From positions 1-22,763 of the forward strand of contig CAAEEO010000015.1 in assembly GCA_900754965.1 (NCBI GenBank): a stretch of 22,763 nucleotides of DNA, written 5' to 3'. The translations under genes were made by a program, and so were the position numbers. Shown one piece after another: positions 1 through 6,848 of the stretch. The number at the start of each line of letters is the position of its first letter. The stretch's first letter is position 1. Origin of the DNA: an uncultured Oscillospiraceae bacterium (lineage in GTDB: Bacteria; Bacillota; Clostridia; Oscillospirales; Oscillospiraceae). The notes under the pieces are model-generated. The model did not search any database, was not told the DNA's origin, and was given only the letters and a program-made list of their open reading frames with translations.

Positions 1-139
1 CTGCCGGTGCTGCGGCTGCAGGGGCAGGCACCGGTGCGGGAGCGGGGACATAGGCCTCGTACTCGTCCACCAGCATGGCGGAGTCTTCCTCCACCTCGAC
101 TTCATAGACTTTTGCGTTGAGCGTCACACGATATTTCAT
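1..139 (-). CDS. Biotin carboxyl carrier protein of oxaloacetate decarboxylase (N-terminal part, runs off window)
   Basis: Only the first 46 codons are in the window. They read MKYRVTLNAKVYEVEVEED and pass, after some 25 residues, into a Pro/Ala-rich stretch (VPAPAPVPAPAAAAPA). This is the layout of the small biotin-carrier subunits that accompany split oxaloacetate or methylmalonyl-CoA decarboxylases: short beta-strand N-terminus, flexible Pro-Ala linker, then a C-terminal biotinyl domain with the MKM lysine. That domain is not visible here. The ATG overlaps the oadG stop codon (ATGA), so translation is probably coupled. The lack of a biotin domain on the upstream carboxyltransferase supports the call, since a carrier is then required. 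Family inferred from layout and neighbours. Confidence 0.8.
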   Translation of the reverse strand, partial: MKYRVTLNAKVYEVEVEEDSAMLVDEYEAYVPAPAPVPAPAAAAPA

Positions 140-474
140 TCCTCAGTTACCTCCCGGATGGATATAAAGCGCAGTTCATTCAGGGGCTTGCCCAGTTTGT
201 GGGCGACCACCGCCATGACCATGGCGGCCTCCCGCTCTTCCACATGGAAGAGTTTCAGTTCCCCGGCAGTGCCGGGGGCGGGGGCGGCAGGCGCCGCCGA
301 TGGGGAGACGGGCGCATCTGCCGTGGAAACCGGTTCTGACGGCGCGGGGGCGGGGACGGAAAAGACCCGCTCCATGATTTTGACCACGCACATCAGGGCA
401 ATCAGCACGGCGAACACGATGAGCATTCCCAAAACGGAATACCCAATCGCAGTGGTAAATTCAAGACGCGGCAT
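136..474 (-). CDS. oadG: Oxaloacetate decarboxylase gamma subunit (OadG family, sodium pump)
   Basis: A 112-residue protein starting MPRLEFTTAIGYSVLG. One hydrophobic segment (about residues 9-32) is followed by a Pro/Ala-rich linker (about 40-70) and a soluble C-terminal piece that includes HKLGKPLNELRFISIREV. This is the OadG/gamma-subunit design: a single membrane anchor that helps assemble the alpha carboxyltransferase onto the membrane beta subunit. The ATG at 474 was chosen over a GTG at 489 because GAGGAGGGG lies 4-6 bases before it. The GTG would overlap the oadA stop and leave the ribosome-binding site inside the gene. It sits 11 nt after oadA and overlaps the carrier protein by 4 bases. 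The beta subunit (oadB) is not seen and would be expected beyond the left edge. Confidence 0.85.
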   Translation of the reverse strand: MPRLEFTTAIGYSVLGMLIVFAVLIALMCVVKIMERVFSVPAPAPSEPVSTADAPVSPSAAPAAPAPGTAGELKLFHVEEREAAMVMAVVAHKLGKPLNELRFISIREVTEE

Positions 475-485
475 AGAACCCCTCC

Positions 486-1868
486 TCACATGGGCTGGAT
501 GGTGTAGCGAACCATCTTTTCTTCCCGGGCCTTTCTCTGTTCAAAGAAGGCTTCCGCCACCTGGGGGAAGGCGATATAGCTGAGCACATCCTCATCGCAG
601 CGGGCGGTGTCACCAAGTTCCGCCTTGGTTTTTTCAAACAGCGGCTCCAGGGTATCGGCATAGCGGCAGGTCAGGGGCTGCTCATCGCCCAGAATCTGTT
701 TTTGCAGGGCGGCGTCCACTTCACCGGGGGCGCGGCCGTACTCCCCGCGGAGGTAGGCTTTGACCTCTTTGGACACATTCTGGTACCGCTGACCGGCCAG
801 CACATTGTTCACGGCCTGTACGCCCACCATCTGGCTCATGGGGGTGACCAGCGGGGGATACCCCAAATCTTTGCGAACATGGGGGGTTTCCTCCAATACC
901 TCTTCCAGGCGGTCCAGAGCGTGCATGGTCTCCAACTGTGCCATCAGGTTGGACAGCATTCCGCCGGGAACTTTGTAGGTCAGGGCGTCGGTATCTGTGG
1001 CCATGGCCTTGGGTTTCAGCAGACCGCTGGCAAGGCATTCGTCCCGATAGGTTTTGAAGTGGTCGTTGACCTGTTTGAGCACTGTCCGGTCCAGAGGGAG
1101 TTCATATCCCATCTGGGTCAGTGCGTCATAAAGCGTTTCTGTGGCGGGCTGAGAAGTGCCGCCGGAGAAACAGGAACTGGCGGTGTCGATTACATCGCAC
1201 CCGGATTTCACGGCCTCCAATACGGACAGATAGGCCATGCCGGTGGTGCAGTGGGTGTGGAGCACCAGAGGTACCTGGGGCAGTGCATCTTTGATGGCGC
1301 TGACCAGGTCGTGGGTCTCCTGAGGGGTGATGACGCCGGCCATGTCTTTGATGCACAGCGTGGTGCATCCCATGGAGACCATTTCCCGGCACAGCTCCAC
1401 ATATTTTTCCAGTGTATGGACAGGACTGGTGGTATAGGAAATGGCACCGGAGGCAATGGCTCCGGCTTTCACCGTGGTTTCCACAGCCAGGCGGATGTTC
1501 CGCAGGTCGTTCAATGCGTCGAAGATACGGATGATATCGATGCCGTTGGCCACGCTGCGCTGAACAAATTTGATGACCACATCATCGGGGTAGTGTTTAT
1601 AGCCCAGCAGATTCTGCCCGCGCAGCAGCATCTGGAGCTTGGTGTTGGGCATTTCCTTCCGAATGGTCCGCAGGCGCTGCCAGGGATCTTCGGACAGGTA
1701 GCGCAGGCAGGAGTCAAAGGTGGCTCCGCCCCAGCATTCCACCGAGTAATACCCGGCCTTGTCCATCGTTGCAAGGATGGGCTGCATGACGGACATGGGC
1801 ATCCGGGTGGCGATCAGAGACTGGTTGGCGTCCCGCAGGACGGTCTCCGTAAATTGAACTTTCCCCAT
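486..1868 (-). CDS. oadA: Oxaloacetate decarboxylase alpha / pyruvate carboxylase subunit B-type carboxyltransferase
   Basis: 460 residues. The carboxyltransferase TIM barrel is marked by TETVLRDANQS (residues 7-17), the carboxylysine-type motif CIKDMAG (K174) and the metal-binding LHTHCTTG (H204, H206), followed by a PGGMLSN motif in the conserved C-terminal part. The family transfers the carboxyl group of oxaloacetate to biotin, giving pyruvate; in the membrane complex, decarboxylation of carboxybiotin pumps Na+. The protein ends after the conserved C-terminal region with no biotinyl domain, matching the separate carrier gene downstream. GGAGG lies about 10 nt before the ATG. The gene follows pckA by 80 nt in the same direction. 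Context (OadG and carrier) favours oxaloacetate decarboxylase; by sequence alone PycB or another biotin-dependent decarboxylase alpha chain is possible. Confidence 0.9.
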   Translation of the reverse strand: MGKVQFTETVLRDANQSLIATRMPMSVMQPILATMDKAGYYSVECWGGATFDSCLRYLSEDPWQRLRTIRKEMPNTKLQMLLRGQNLLGYKHYPDDVVIKFVQRSVANGIDIIRIFDALNDLRNIRLAVETTVKAGAIASGAISYTTSPVHTLEKYVELCREMVSMGCTTLCIKDMAGVITPQETHDLVSAIKDALPQVPLVLHTHCTTGMAYLSVLEAVKSGCDVIDTASSCFSGGTSQPATETLYDALTQMGYELPLDRTVLKQVNDHFKTYRDECLASGLLKPKAMATDTDALTYKVPGGMLSNLMAQLETMHALDRLEEVLEETPHVRKDLGYPPLVTPMSQMVGVQAVNNVLAGQRYQNVSKEVKAYLRGEYGRAPGEVDAALQKQILGDEQPLTCRYADTLEPLFEKTKAELGDTARCDEDVLSYIAFPQVAEAFFEQRKAREEKMVRYTIQPM

Positions 1869-1898
1869 AGTTTTGATTCCTCCAAATAGATAGACGAT

Positions 1899-1926
1899 GC
1901 ACGGATGAGAAACCTCTCACCCGTGC
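1899..1926 (-). other. Intergenic stem-loop between pckA and oadA
   Basis: Arms GCACGG-A-TGAGA and TCTCA-C-CCGTGC pair over 11 bp with one A/C mismatch around an AACC loop. On the transcribed (minus) strand the stem is followed by mixed sequence and then the oadA ribosome-binding site, with no T tract. It therefore reads as a partial terminator, a processing site or an mRNA-stability element that could set the pckA:oad transcript ratio. Confidence 0.55.
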
Positions 1927-1948
1927 AGTCGTCCCGTTGATATGACAG

Positions 1949-3514
1949 TTATGCCTTGGGACCGGCAGCAATGACCTCAGGGCTCATCTTGGTATACTGT
2001 TTGAAGTTTTCCACGAAGGAGGCGGCCAGTTTCTTTGCAGTCTCCTGGTATTTTTCCTGATCTTCCCAGGTGTTGGCCGGGATCATCAGTTCATCGGGCA
2101 CGCCGGGGCAGGTAGTGGGCACGGACACGCCGAAGACGGGGTCGGTGACAAACTCGCTCTTGAGCAGTTCGCCGGTGAGGGCGGCAGTGACCATGGCCCG
2201 GGTATAGCTCAGTTTCATGCGTTTTCCGGTGCCGTTCCAACCGGTGTTGATCAGGTACACGCTGGCACCGGCTTTCTGGACTTTGTCGGAGAGCATGGAA
2301 GCGTAGACCGAGGGGTCCAGGGGCAGGAAGGGGGCGCCGAAACAGGTGGAGAATGTGGGAACCGGCTCCTTAATGCCAATCTCCGTGCCGGCCAGTTTGG
2401 AAGTGAAACCGGAAACGAAGTAGTACATGGCCTGGTTCAGATCCAGCTTGGAGATGGGAGGCAGCACACCGTAGGCGTCGGCAGTCAGGAAGATGACGGT
2501 CTTGGGCACACTGGGACTCATGCCGCTCAGCTCTGCGTTGGGGATATATTCAATGGGGTAACCCACGCGGCTGTTGACAGCCAGAGAGTCGTCGTCAAAG
2601 TCAAATTCCCGGGTCTCGGGGTCCATGACCACATTTTCCACCAGAGAGCCGAAACGGATGGCGTTATAAATCTCCGGCTCATTTTCAGCGGAGAGGTTGA
2701 TGCACTTTGCGTAGCAGCCGCCCTCGAAGTTGAACACGGAGTCATCCGCCCAGCCATGCTCGTCATCGCCGATGAGCATCCGGTTGGGGTCGGCGGATAG
2801 AGTGGTCTTGCCGGTGCCGCTCAGACCAAAGAACACAGCGGCATCGCCGTCTTTGCCGATGTTGGCGGAGCAGTGCATGGGGAACACGCCCTGTTTGGGC
2901 AGAATATAGTTCATGATGGAGAAGACGGTCTTTTTGATCTCGCCGGCGTACTGCGTGCCGCAGATGATGGCCAGATGCTTTTCGTAATCCAACAGGATTG
3001 CAGCCTCGGAATGGGTGCCGTCCCGCTCAGGGATGCACTTGAATCCGGGAGCGACGATGACCGTGTAGTCCGGAGCGAAGGTCTCCAGCTGCTGGGCGTT
3101 GGGCCGGCGCAGAAGGTTGCGGATGAACATGCACTGGGAGGCCAGCTCGTTGACGATGCGGAAAGATTTGGTATATTTGGGGTCGGCTCCGGCAAAACCG
3201 TCAAACAGGAAGATCTCCCGCTGCTGCAGATAGGCGATGACCTTTTCGTACAGTGCGTCAAACCGTTCCTGAGAGATGGGGCGGTTCACTTTGCCCCAGG
3301 CGATCTCATCGTGCACTCCGGCGGAGTCTACGATGAACTTGTCGTTCGCGCTGCGGCCGGTGTATTTGCCGGTTTTGACCACCAGCGCGCCGGTATTGCT
3401 GAGGGTTCCTTCCCCGCGGCGCAGAGCGTGCTCTGTCAGCTGTGCAGGGGTGAGATTCCGATAGACAGCAGAGGGATTGATGATCCCAAGTGTTTCGATC
3501 CCATAAGTTTCCAT
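1949..3514 (-). CDS. pckA: Phosphoenolpyruvate carboxykinase (ATP)
   Basis: 521 residues, the usual length for the ATP-dependent enzyme, which interconverts oxaloacetate + ATP and PEP + CO2 + ADP. Visible signatures are the P-loop GLSGTGKTTLSADP (about 230-243), the metal-binding LIGDDEHGW (D250, D251), FNFEGGCYAK (about 261-270), and KYTGRSANDKF near the N-terminus. The start METYGIETLG follows AGGAGGTCATTCAAAAT; the spacing is slightly long. It is the first gene of a minus-strand run leading into the oxaloacetate decarboxylase genes, so the cluster covers both exits from oxaloacetate (to PEP and to pyruvate). In anaerobes the enzyme often runs towards oxaloacetate; direction cannot be read from sequence. 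Confidence 0.97.
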   Translation of the reverse strand: METYGIETLGIINPSAVYRNLTPAQLTEHALRRGEGTLSNTGALVVKTGKYTGRSANDKFIVDSAGVHDEIAWGKVNRPISQERFDALYEKVIAYLQQREIFLFDGFAGADPKYTKSFRIVNELASQCMFIRNLLRRPNAQQLETFAPDYTVIVAPGFKCIPERDGTHSEAAILLDYEKHLAIICGTQYAGEIKKTVFSIMNYILPKQGVFPMHCSANIGKDGDAAVFFGLSGTGKTTLSADPNRMLIGDDEHGWADDSVFNFEGGCYAKCINLSAENEPEIYNAIRFGSLVENVVMDPETREFDFDDDSLAVNSRVGYPIEYIPNAELSGMSPSVPKTVIFLTADAYGVLPPISKLDLNQAMYYFVSGFTSKLAGTEIGIKEPVPTFSTCFGAPFLPLDPSVYASMLSDKVQKAGASVYLINTGWNGTGKRMKLSYTRAMVTAALTGELLKSEFVTDPVFGVSVPTTCPGVPDELMIPANTWEDQEKYQETAKKLAASFVENFKQYTKMSPEVIAAGPKA

Positions 3515-3587
3515 ATTTTGAATGACCTCCTGTTTTTAGAATGTTTGCAGTTTGATAGAACGCAAAATTACAACATACTACCTCTAT

Positions 3588-3596
3588 AATATAGCA
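3588..3596 (-). promoter_or_regulatory. Possible extended -10 promoter for pckA
   Basis: On the minus strand TGCTATATT (extended TGN plus -10) lies about 75 nt before the pckA start in a very AT-rich divergent region. No convincing -35 is found at 16-18 bp. The inverted repeat TATAG-N6-CTATA (3590-3605) overlaps it and could be an operator. Confidence 0.35.
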
Positions 3597-3697
3597 TGTT
3601 CTATAAAAAATATATAGTGTAAAATGCCATATTTTGGGGAAAAATATGAGTAAAATTTTTAAAATCACATTTTTGGACTGAAAATCTTCGGGGAATC

Positions 3698-3726
3698 TTG
3701 ACTTTCCACCGGGGGTATAGTATAAA
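3698..3726 (+). promoter_or_regulatory. Sigma-A promoter for the 62-aa protein
   Basis: TTGACT (3698-3703), 17-bp spacer, TATAAA (3721-3726), ending about 30 bp before the ATG. This near-consensus promoter diverges from pckA. Confidence 0.8.
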
Positions 3727-3756
3727 GACAGCATAAAAACCGTATGGAGGCAGGAT

Positions 3757-3945
3757 ATGAATAAGTTAGGTACCATATTCCTGGGTGTGGGTCTCATTTT
3801 GGCCACCATTCCCCGGGTGACGCTGGAAAAAACCGATGAGCACCTGATCCTCACTGTGGGCGGTGCCGTCCCGGAGCTGATCGCCCGCACCAAGAAACCC
3901 AGAGCCATCCAGATCACCAGTACGAAAACACCGGCCGCGGAATGA
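3757..3945 (+). CDS. Small orphan protein with one hydrophobic N-terminal segment
   Basis: 62 residues starting MNKLGTIFLGVGLILATIP. Residues 4-19 are hydrophobic and could be a membrane segment or uncleaved anchor; the rest is soluble, basic towards the end (ARTKKPRAIQ) and finishes TPAAE. I do not recognise a family. Expression is well supported: a near-consensus promoter, GGAGG about 7 nt before the ATG, and a strong terminator whose 5' arm already lies in the last codons. It is a free-standing single-gene unit between pckA and asnA. No function is proposed. Confidence 0.7.
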   Translation: MNKLGTIFLGVGLILATIPRVTLEKTDEHLILTVGGAVPELIARTKKPRAIQITSTKTPAAE

Positions 3946-3969
3946 ACCGCAGCCGGTGTTTGTTATTTA
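3928..3969 (+). terminator. Bidirectional terminator overlapping the stop codon
   Basis: ACACCGGC-C-GCGG pairs with CCGC-A-GCCGGTGT around AATGAA (3941-3946), followed by TTTGTTATTT. The stop codon of the small gene is inside the loop. On the minus strand the stem is followed by TTTTCG, so it can also end asnA transcription. Confidence 0.85.
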
Positions 3970-3998
3970 TTGACTGATTAACTTGAAAGTATATAGGC

Positions 3999-5021
3999 TT
4001 ACAGCAGGGTGATGCCGGCCTGGCTGAAAGCGTCGTATGCGGCCTGATCCCAGACGCTGGCCTGCACTTCGCCGATATGGCAGGTGCCGATGAGCAGCAT
4101 ACACAAGCGGCTCTGGCCGATGCCGCCGCCCATGGTCAGAGGCAGTTCGTCGTTAAGAACCATCTTATGGAACGGCAGCTCCCGGCGGGCATCGCAGCCG
4201 GACAGGGAGAGCTGACGATTCATGGATTCCGCATCTACCCGGATACCCATGGAACTCAACTCCACGGCACGGTCCAGAATATCGTCCCAGATGAGAATGT
4301 CGCCGTTGAGCTGCCAGTCGTCATAGTCGGGGGCGCGGCCATCGTGAGGTTCACCGGAACGCAGTTTACCGCCGATCTGCATCAAAAAGACGCTCCGTGC
4401 GCCGGTATCCCGCATGAAAGCGGTTTCTTTCTGAGAAGAGGTATACCCTTTTCCGGCATAGCGGTCTTCCAGTTCCTGGCTGGTGACAAACACCACTTCC
4501 CGGTCGATCCGGGTCGTAATCTGGGGGAATTCTTTCACCAGTGCGGCGTGGGTGTCGCCCACGGCGTGGACGATGCGTTGGGCGGTATCTTTCAGAACTT
4601 CCAGTGTCCGTTCTTCCCGGGTGATGACTTTTTCCCAGTCCCACTGGTCCACATAGGCAGAATGGAGGTTGTCAAAGGGGGACTCTTCGGGACGGATGGC
4701 GTTCATATCGCAGTACAGGCCGTTGCCCACATGGAAGTCATACCGTTTCAGTGCCAGTCGTTTCCACTTGGCCAGGGACTGGACGATTTCCACCTGGGCG
4801 CCCAGTGCGGGGATGGTGAAAGTGACAGGATGCTCATTGCCGCTGAGGTTGTCGTTCAGACCGGAGGCGGTGGTGACGAACAGGGGAGCGGAGACCCGTT
4901 TCAGATTCAGCTGCTTGCGGAGCTGAACCTGGAATTCGGATTTGATGAATTCGATGGCTCTCTGGAGATCGTAATTATCCAGGGGGGGATGATATCCACT
5001 GGGGATGTTGATGATATTCAT
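3999..5021 (-). CDS. asnA: Aspartate-ammonia ligase (asparagine synthetase A)
   Basis: 340 residues from MNIINIPSGYHPPLDNYDLQ, close to the usual AsnA length. It makes asparagine from aspartate, ATP and ammonia; the fold is related to class II aminoacyl-tRNA synthetases. Recognisable stretches are RVSAPLFVTTASGLNDNLSG, YDFHVGNGLYCDMNAIR, YVDQWDWEK and the C-terminal LTMGGGIGQSRLCMLLIG (motif 3-like, ATP-binding Arg). The ATG at 5021 is preferred because the N-terminus then matches the family; a longer in-frame start at 5114 adds unrelated residues and falls at the predicted transcription start. The ribosome-binding site is weak (GCGAGG). A leader of about 95 nt separates promoter and ATG; I see no T-box. 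Monocistronic. Confidence 0.95.
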   Translation of the reverse strand: MNIINIPSGYHPPLDNYDLQRAIEFIKSEFQVQLRKQLNLKRVSAPLFVTTASGLNDNLSGNEHPVTFTIPALGAQVEIVQSLAKWKRLALKRYDFHVGNGLYCDMNAIRPEESPFDNLHSAYVDQWDWEKVITREERTLEVLKDTAQRIVHAVGDTHAALVKEFPQITTRIDREVVFVTSQELEDRYAGKGYTSSQKETAFMRDTGARSVFLMQIGGKLRSGEPHDGRAPDYDDWQLNGDILIWDDILDRAVELSSMGIRVDAESMNRQLSLSGCDARRELPFHKMVLNDELPLTMGGGIGQSRLCMLLIGTCHIGEVQASVWDQAAYDAFSQAGITLL

Positions 5022-5123
5022 GAAAAAACCTCGCATTCGACGAATGGTATCAGTACAGCGGGAAATCCGGCAGATCGCAAGAGATGCAGGGGGGATTTCA
5101 TAAAGGCCATACAATAACTAAGA

Positions 5124-5152
5124 ATCATATCATAATCTGTGGCAGTTTGCAA
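5124..5152 (-). promoter_or_regulatory. Sigma-A promoter for asnA
   Basis: Minus strand TTGCAA (5147-5152), 17-bp spacer, TATGAT (5124-5129). This predicts a start near 5117 and an untranslated leader of about 95 nt. Confidence 0.7.
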
Positions 5153-5260
5153 GGAATAAGCGGTCTGAAAAGCGGGTATACTGGGGGAAAGGAGTTTTTC
5201 TGCATTGAAAAACGGCTGAAAAACAGGAAAGGCTCCAAAAAAAATGACGGAGGCGGCAGC

Positions 5261-5800
5261 ATGGAACTGAAAGGAACCAAAACGGAGAAAAATTTGCGGG
5301 AGGCATTTGCCGGGGAGTGTGAGGCGCGGACTCGCTATACTTTTTTTGCCTCTCAAGCCCGCAAAGACGGGTATATGCAGATCGCAGATATTTTTGAGGA
5401 AACGGCCCATAATGAGAAAGAACACGCAAAACTATGGTATAAGTATTTGTTGGGCGGCAGCATTGGGCCCACAGTGGAGAATCTGAAAATCGCTGCCCAA
5501 GGGGAACGATATGAGTGGACAGATATGTATGAACGGATGTCCAAGGAGGCGGCAGAGGAAGGATTCACGGAGTTGGCGGAGCGGTTTGCCATGGTGGCAA
5601 GAATCGAAAAGAGCCATGAGGAACGGTATCGGGCGCTGCTCGACAATGTGCAGAATGGACTGGTCTTTTCACGGCAGGGGGATGCCATCTGGCTGTGCGC
5701 CAACTGCGGTCATATTGTCATCGGCCCGCAAGCGCCGGAAATTTGCCCGGTTTGCAATCATCCTCAAGCTTATTTTGCACTGAAACCGGAAAATTATTGA
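5261..5800 (+). CDS. rbr: Rubrerythrin
   Basis: 179 residues. An N-terminal ferritin-like four-helix domain (about 1-135) carries the di-iron ligand motifs GECEARTRY (E19/E21), EETAHNEKEHA (about 46-56) and ARIEKSHEERY (about 113-123). A C-terminal rubredoxin-like domain has CANC (C146, C149) and CPVC (C162, C165). The protein reduces hydrogen peroxide in the cytoplasm of anaerobes using electrons from rubredoxin/NADH systems. The start MELKGTKTEKN was chosen for GGAGG 7-11 nt upstream; an earlier in-frame ATG at 5084 adds a non-family extension. Single gene, ended by a strong terminator. A TATACT at 5177-5182 may be its -10, but no good -35 is visible and I see no clear PerR box. Confidence 0.95.
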   Translation: MELKGTKTEKNLREAFAGECEARTRYTFFASQARKDGYMQIADIFEETAHNEKEHAKLWYKYLLGGSIGPTVENLKIAAQGERYEWTDMYERMSKEAAEEGFTELAERFAMVARIEKSHEERYRALLDNVQNGLVFSRQGDAIWLCANCGHIVIGPQAPEICPVCNHPQAYFALKPENY

Positions 5801-5810
5801 CCTTCACAGC

Positions 5811-5846
5811 GCCCTGCAGCAAACGAAACGGCTGCAGGGCTTTTAT
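5811..5846 (+). terminator. Terminator of rubrerythrin gene
   Basis: Perfect 10-bp stem GCCCTGCAGC / GCTGCAGGGC around AAACGAAACG, followed by TTTTAT. Confidence 0.9.
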
Positions 5847-5897
5847 GTATGGACCGTTTCATTTTTGAATGGCGTCTCGTGGAATTCGCTGAATGTC

Positions 5898-5936
5898 GTA
5901 TGAAAATGTTGTATAAAAATATTGTATGAAAACGGC
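5898..5936 (+). repeat. Three tandem 13-bp direct repeats in the lipoprotein promoter
   Basis: GTATGAAAATGTT (5898), GTATAAAAATATT (5911) and GTATGAAAACGGC (5924) repeat with an exact 13-bp period and end 11 bp before a perfect TATAAT. They occupy the -35 region and further upstream, the place for an activator or repressor binding as a repeated unit. Confidence 0.6.
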
Positions 5937-5947
5937 GAAAAATACGA

Positions 5948-5953
5948 TATAAT
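5948..5953 (+). promoter_or_regulatory. -10 element (TATAAT) for the orphan lipoprotein
   Basis: A perfect TATAAT lies 44 bp before the start codon. The region 16-18 bp upstream has no TTGACA-like -35; it is taken by the last 13-bp repeat, which suggests activator dependence. Confidence 0.55.
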
Positions 5954-5997
5954 GTTGTTAGCGAACTCTTACATTTGACATGGGAGGCGAAAAGATT

Positions 5998-6627
5998 ATG
6001 AAAAGACTTATTTCAGCAGTTTTGCTCATCATGACGGTAGTGATGTTGGGGGCGTGTTCAAGTGAAACGGATGGAGCCAAACGGTTATCAAAAGAGGGGA
6101 TAGCGCCTTATGAATTATCAGAAAGCGAAAAATATCTCCTGTGGTCTTTCGGCATGGAAGGCACATCGCAGATTATAGCGTTTCATGCACCGAAAGAGGC
6201 AATTAGCCTGGAAGTAAATGTTTATCGCCTCGGTGACGATGAAACATGGGACATTGTGGGCGGAGGCGGGCTCTCTATCGGAACAAACAGAGAGCCGATA
6301 GACCAACTGATCGGAACCTTTACCATGCAGCTAAGAGAGAATTATGTAGTTGATTTTAGTGTTGATGCCGGTGGAAGAGGATCCTACAAAAGTGATGAGA
6401 TCCTATTGGACAGCAAGATGATGATATCGCAATGGCAAAGATGCTTTTTGTGGGAGTTTCAGGAGATTGCCCTCAACACAGAGATTCCTGTTGCCATAAT
6501 GGTGTATGACGACGGTACAAGTATGCGAACCTATTGCCTGCAGGATTACTTTGAACCGTCAAAGTTTGCGGGCATGGATCTCGTTCAGGCCGTCACATTA
6601 GAATTTACAGATAAATCATTGGGGTGA
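5998..6627 (+). CDS. Orphan lipoprotein of unknown function
   Basis: 209 residues. MKRLISAVLLIMTVVMLGACSSE is a lipoprotein signal peptide with lipobox LGAC (Cys20), so the mature protein should be lipid-anchored on the outer face of the membrane. The remaining 190 residues are soluble and rich in beta-type stretches (SLEVNVYRLGDDETWDIVGG, GTFTMQLRENYVVDFSVDAG). I recognise no family. GGGAGG precedes the ATG by about 11 nt; an in-frame ATG at 5980 would place that site inside the gene. Base composition is visibly more AT-rich than rubrerythrin or the metal exporter on either side, which may point to separate acquisition. It is transcribed alone. The same frame stays open for 31 codons past its TGA. 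Confidence 0.75.
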   Translation: MKRLISAVLLIMTVVMLGACSSETDGAKRLSKEGIAPYELSESEKYLLWSFGMEGTSQIIAFHAPKEAISLEVNVYRLGDDETWDIVGGGGLSIGTNREPIDQLIGTFTMQLRENYVVDFSVDAGGRGSYKSDEILLDSKMMISQWQRCFLWEFQEIALNTEIPVAIMVYDDGTSMRTYCLQDYFEPSKFAGMDLVQAVTLEFTDKSLG

Positions 6628-6650
6628 GAACGCATCAAATCAGCATCGAC

Positions 6651-6715
6651 CGGCAATGAGCAGCAGAGCCAACTTTCCCCGGCGATGGCAAGAGGCGCTG
6701 TGAGACGCATTGCCG
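6651..6715 (+). other. Intergenic inverted repeat downstream of the lipoprotein
   Basis: CGGCAATG (6651-6658) and CATTGCCG (6708-6715) form a perfect 8-bp pair enclosing about 49 nt that contain further GC-rich complementarity. No T tract follows directly; a T-rich stretch starts about 20 nt later (ATTTATTTTTTAT). It could be a loose terminator or a small structured RNA. Confidence 0.3.
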
Positions 6716-6784
6716 CCGATTAGGTCCTTTGCCATTTATTTTTTATCATATTTCAAAAAACAGAGGAAACGCCCTTGACAGGTG

Positions 6785-6793
6785 TGATATAAT
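6785..6793 (+). promoter_or_regulatory. Extended -10 promoter for the metal exporter operon
   Basis: TGATATAAT is a perfect extended -10. A TTGACA is present at 6775-6780 but only 7 bp away, too close to act as its -35. Confidence 0.55.
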
Positions 6794-6814
6794 AATCAGT
6801 TAGAAATACGAGAT

Positions 6815-6832
6815 CCGGCAGGGAAATGCCGG
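6815..6832 (+). promoter_or_regulatory. Leader hairpin touching the exporter ribosome-binding site
   Basis: CCGGCA / TGCCGG (6 bp, GGGAAA loop) runs into the Shine-Dalgarno GGAGG (6831-6835), overlapping its first two bases. It may modulate translation; too small to be a known riboswitch. Confidence 0.4.
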
Positions 6833-6848
6833 AGGAAAGATTGGTTTT

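Noticed and set aside
702..1889. 395-codon plus-strand frame opposite oadA
   Set aside because: Gly/His-rich shadow without motif; oadA on the other strand has all catalytic motifs.
5021..5117. T-box or riboswitch in the asnA leader
   Set aside because: The leader of about 95 nt has no T-box consensus or specifier-loop structure that I can see, and no strong terminator hairpin.
5147..5182. TTGCAA as a shared palindromic -35 for asnA and rubrerythrin
   Set aside because: Towards rubrerythrin the next -10-like TATACT is 24 bp away, too far for a sigma-A promoter; only the asnA direction fits with 17 bp.
6775..6793. TTGACA plus TATAAT as one promoter before the metal exporter
   Set aside because: The spacer is only 7 bp; the TATAAT is better explained as an extended -10.
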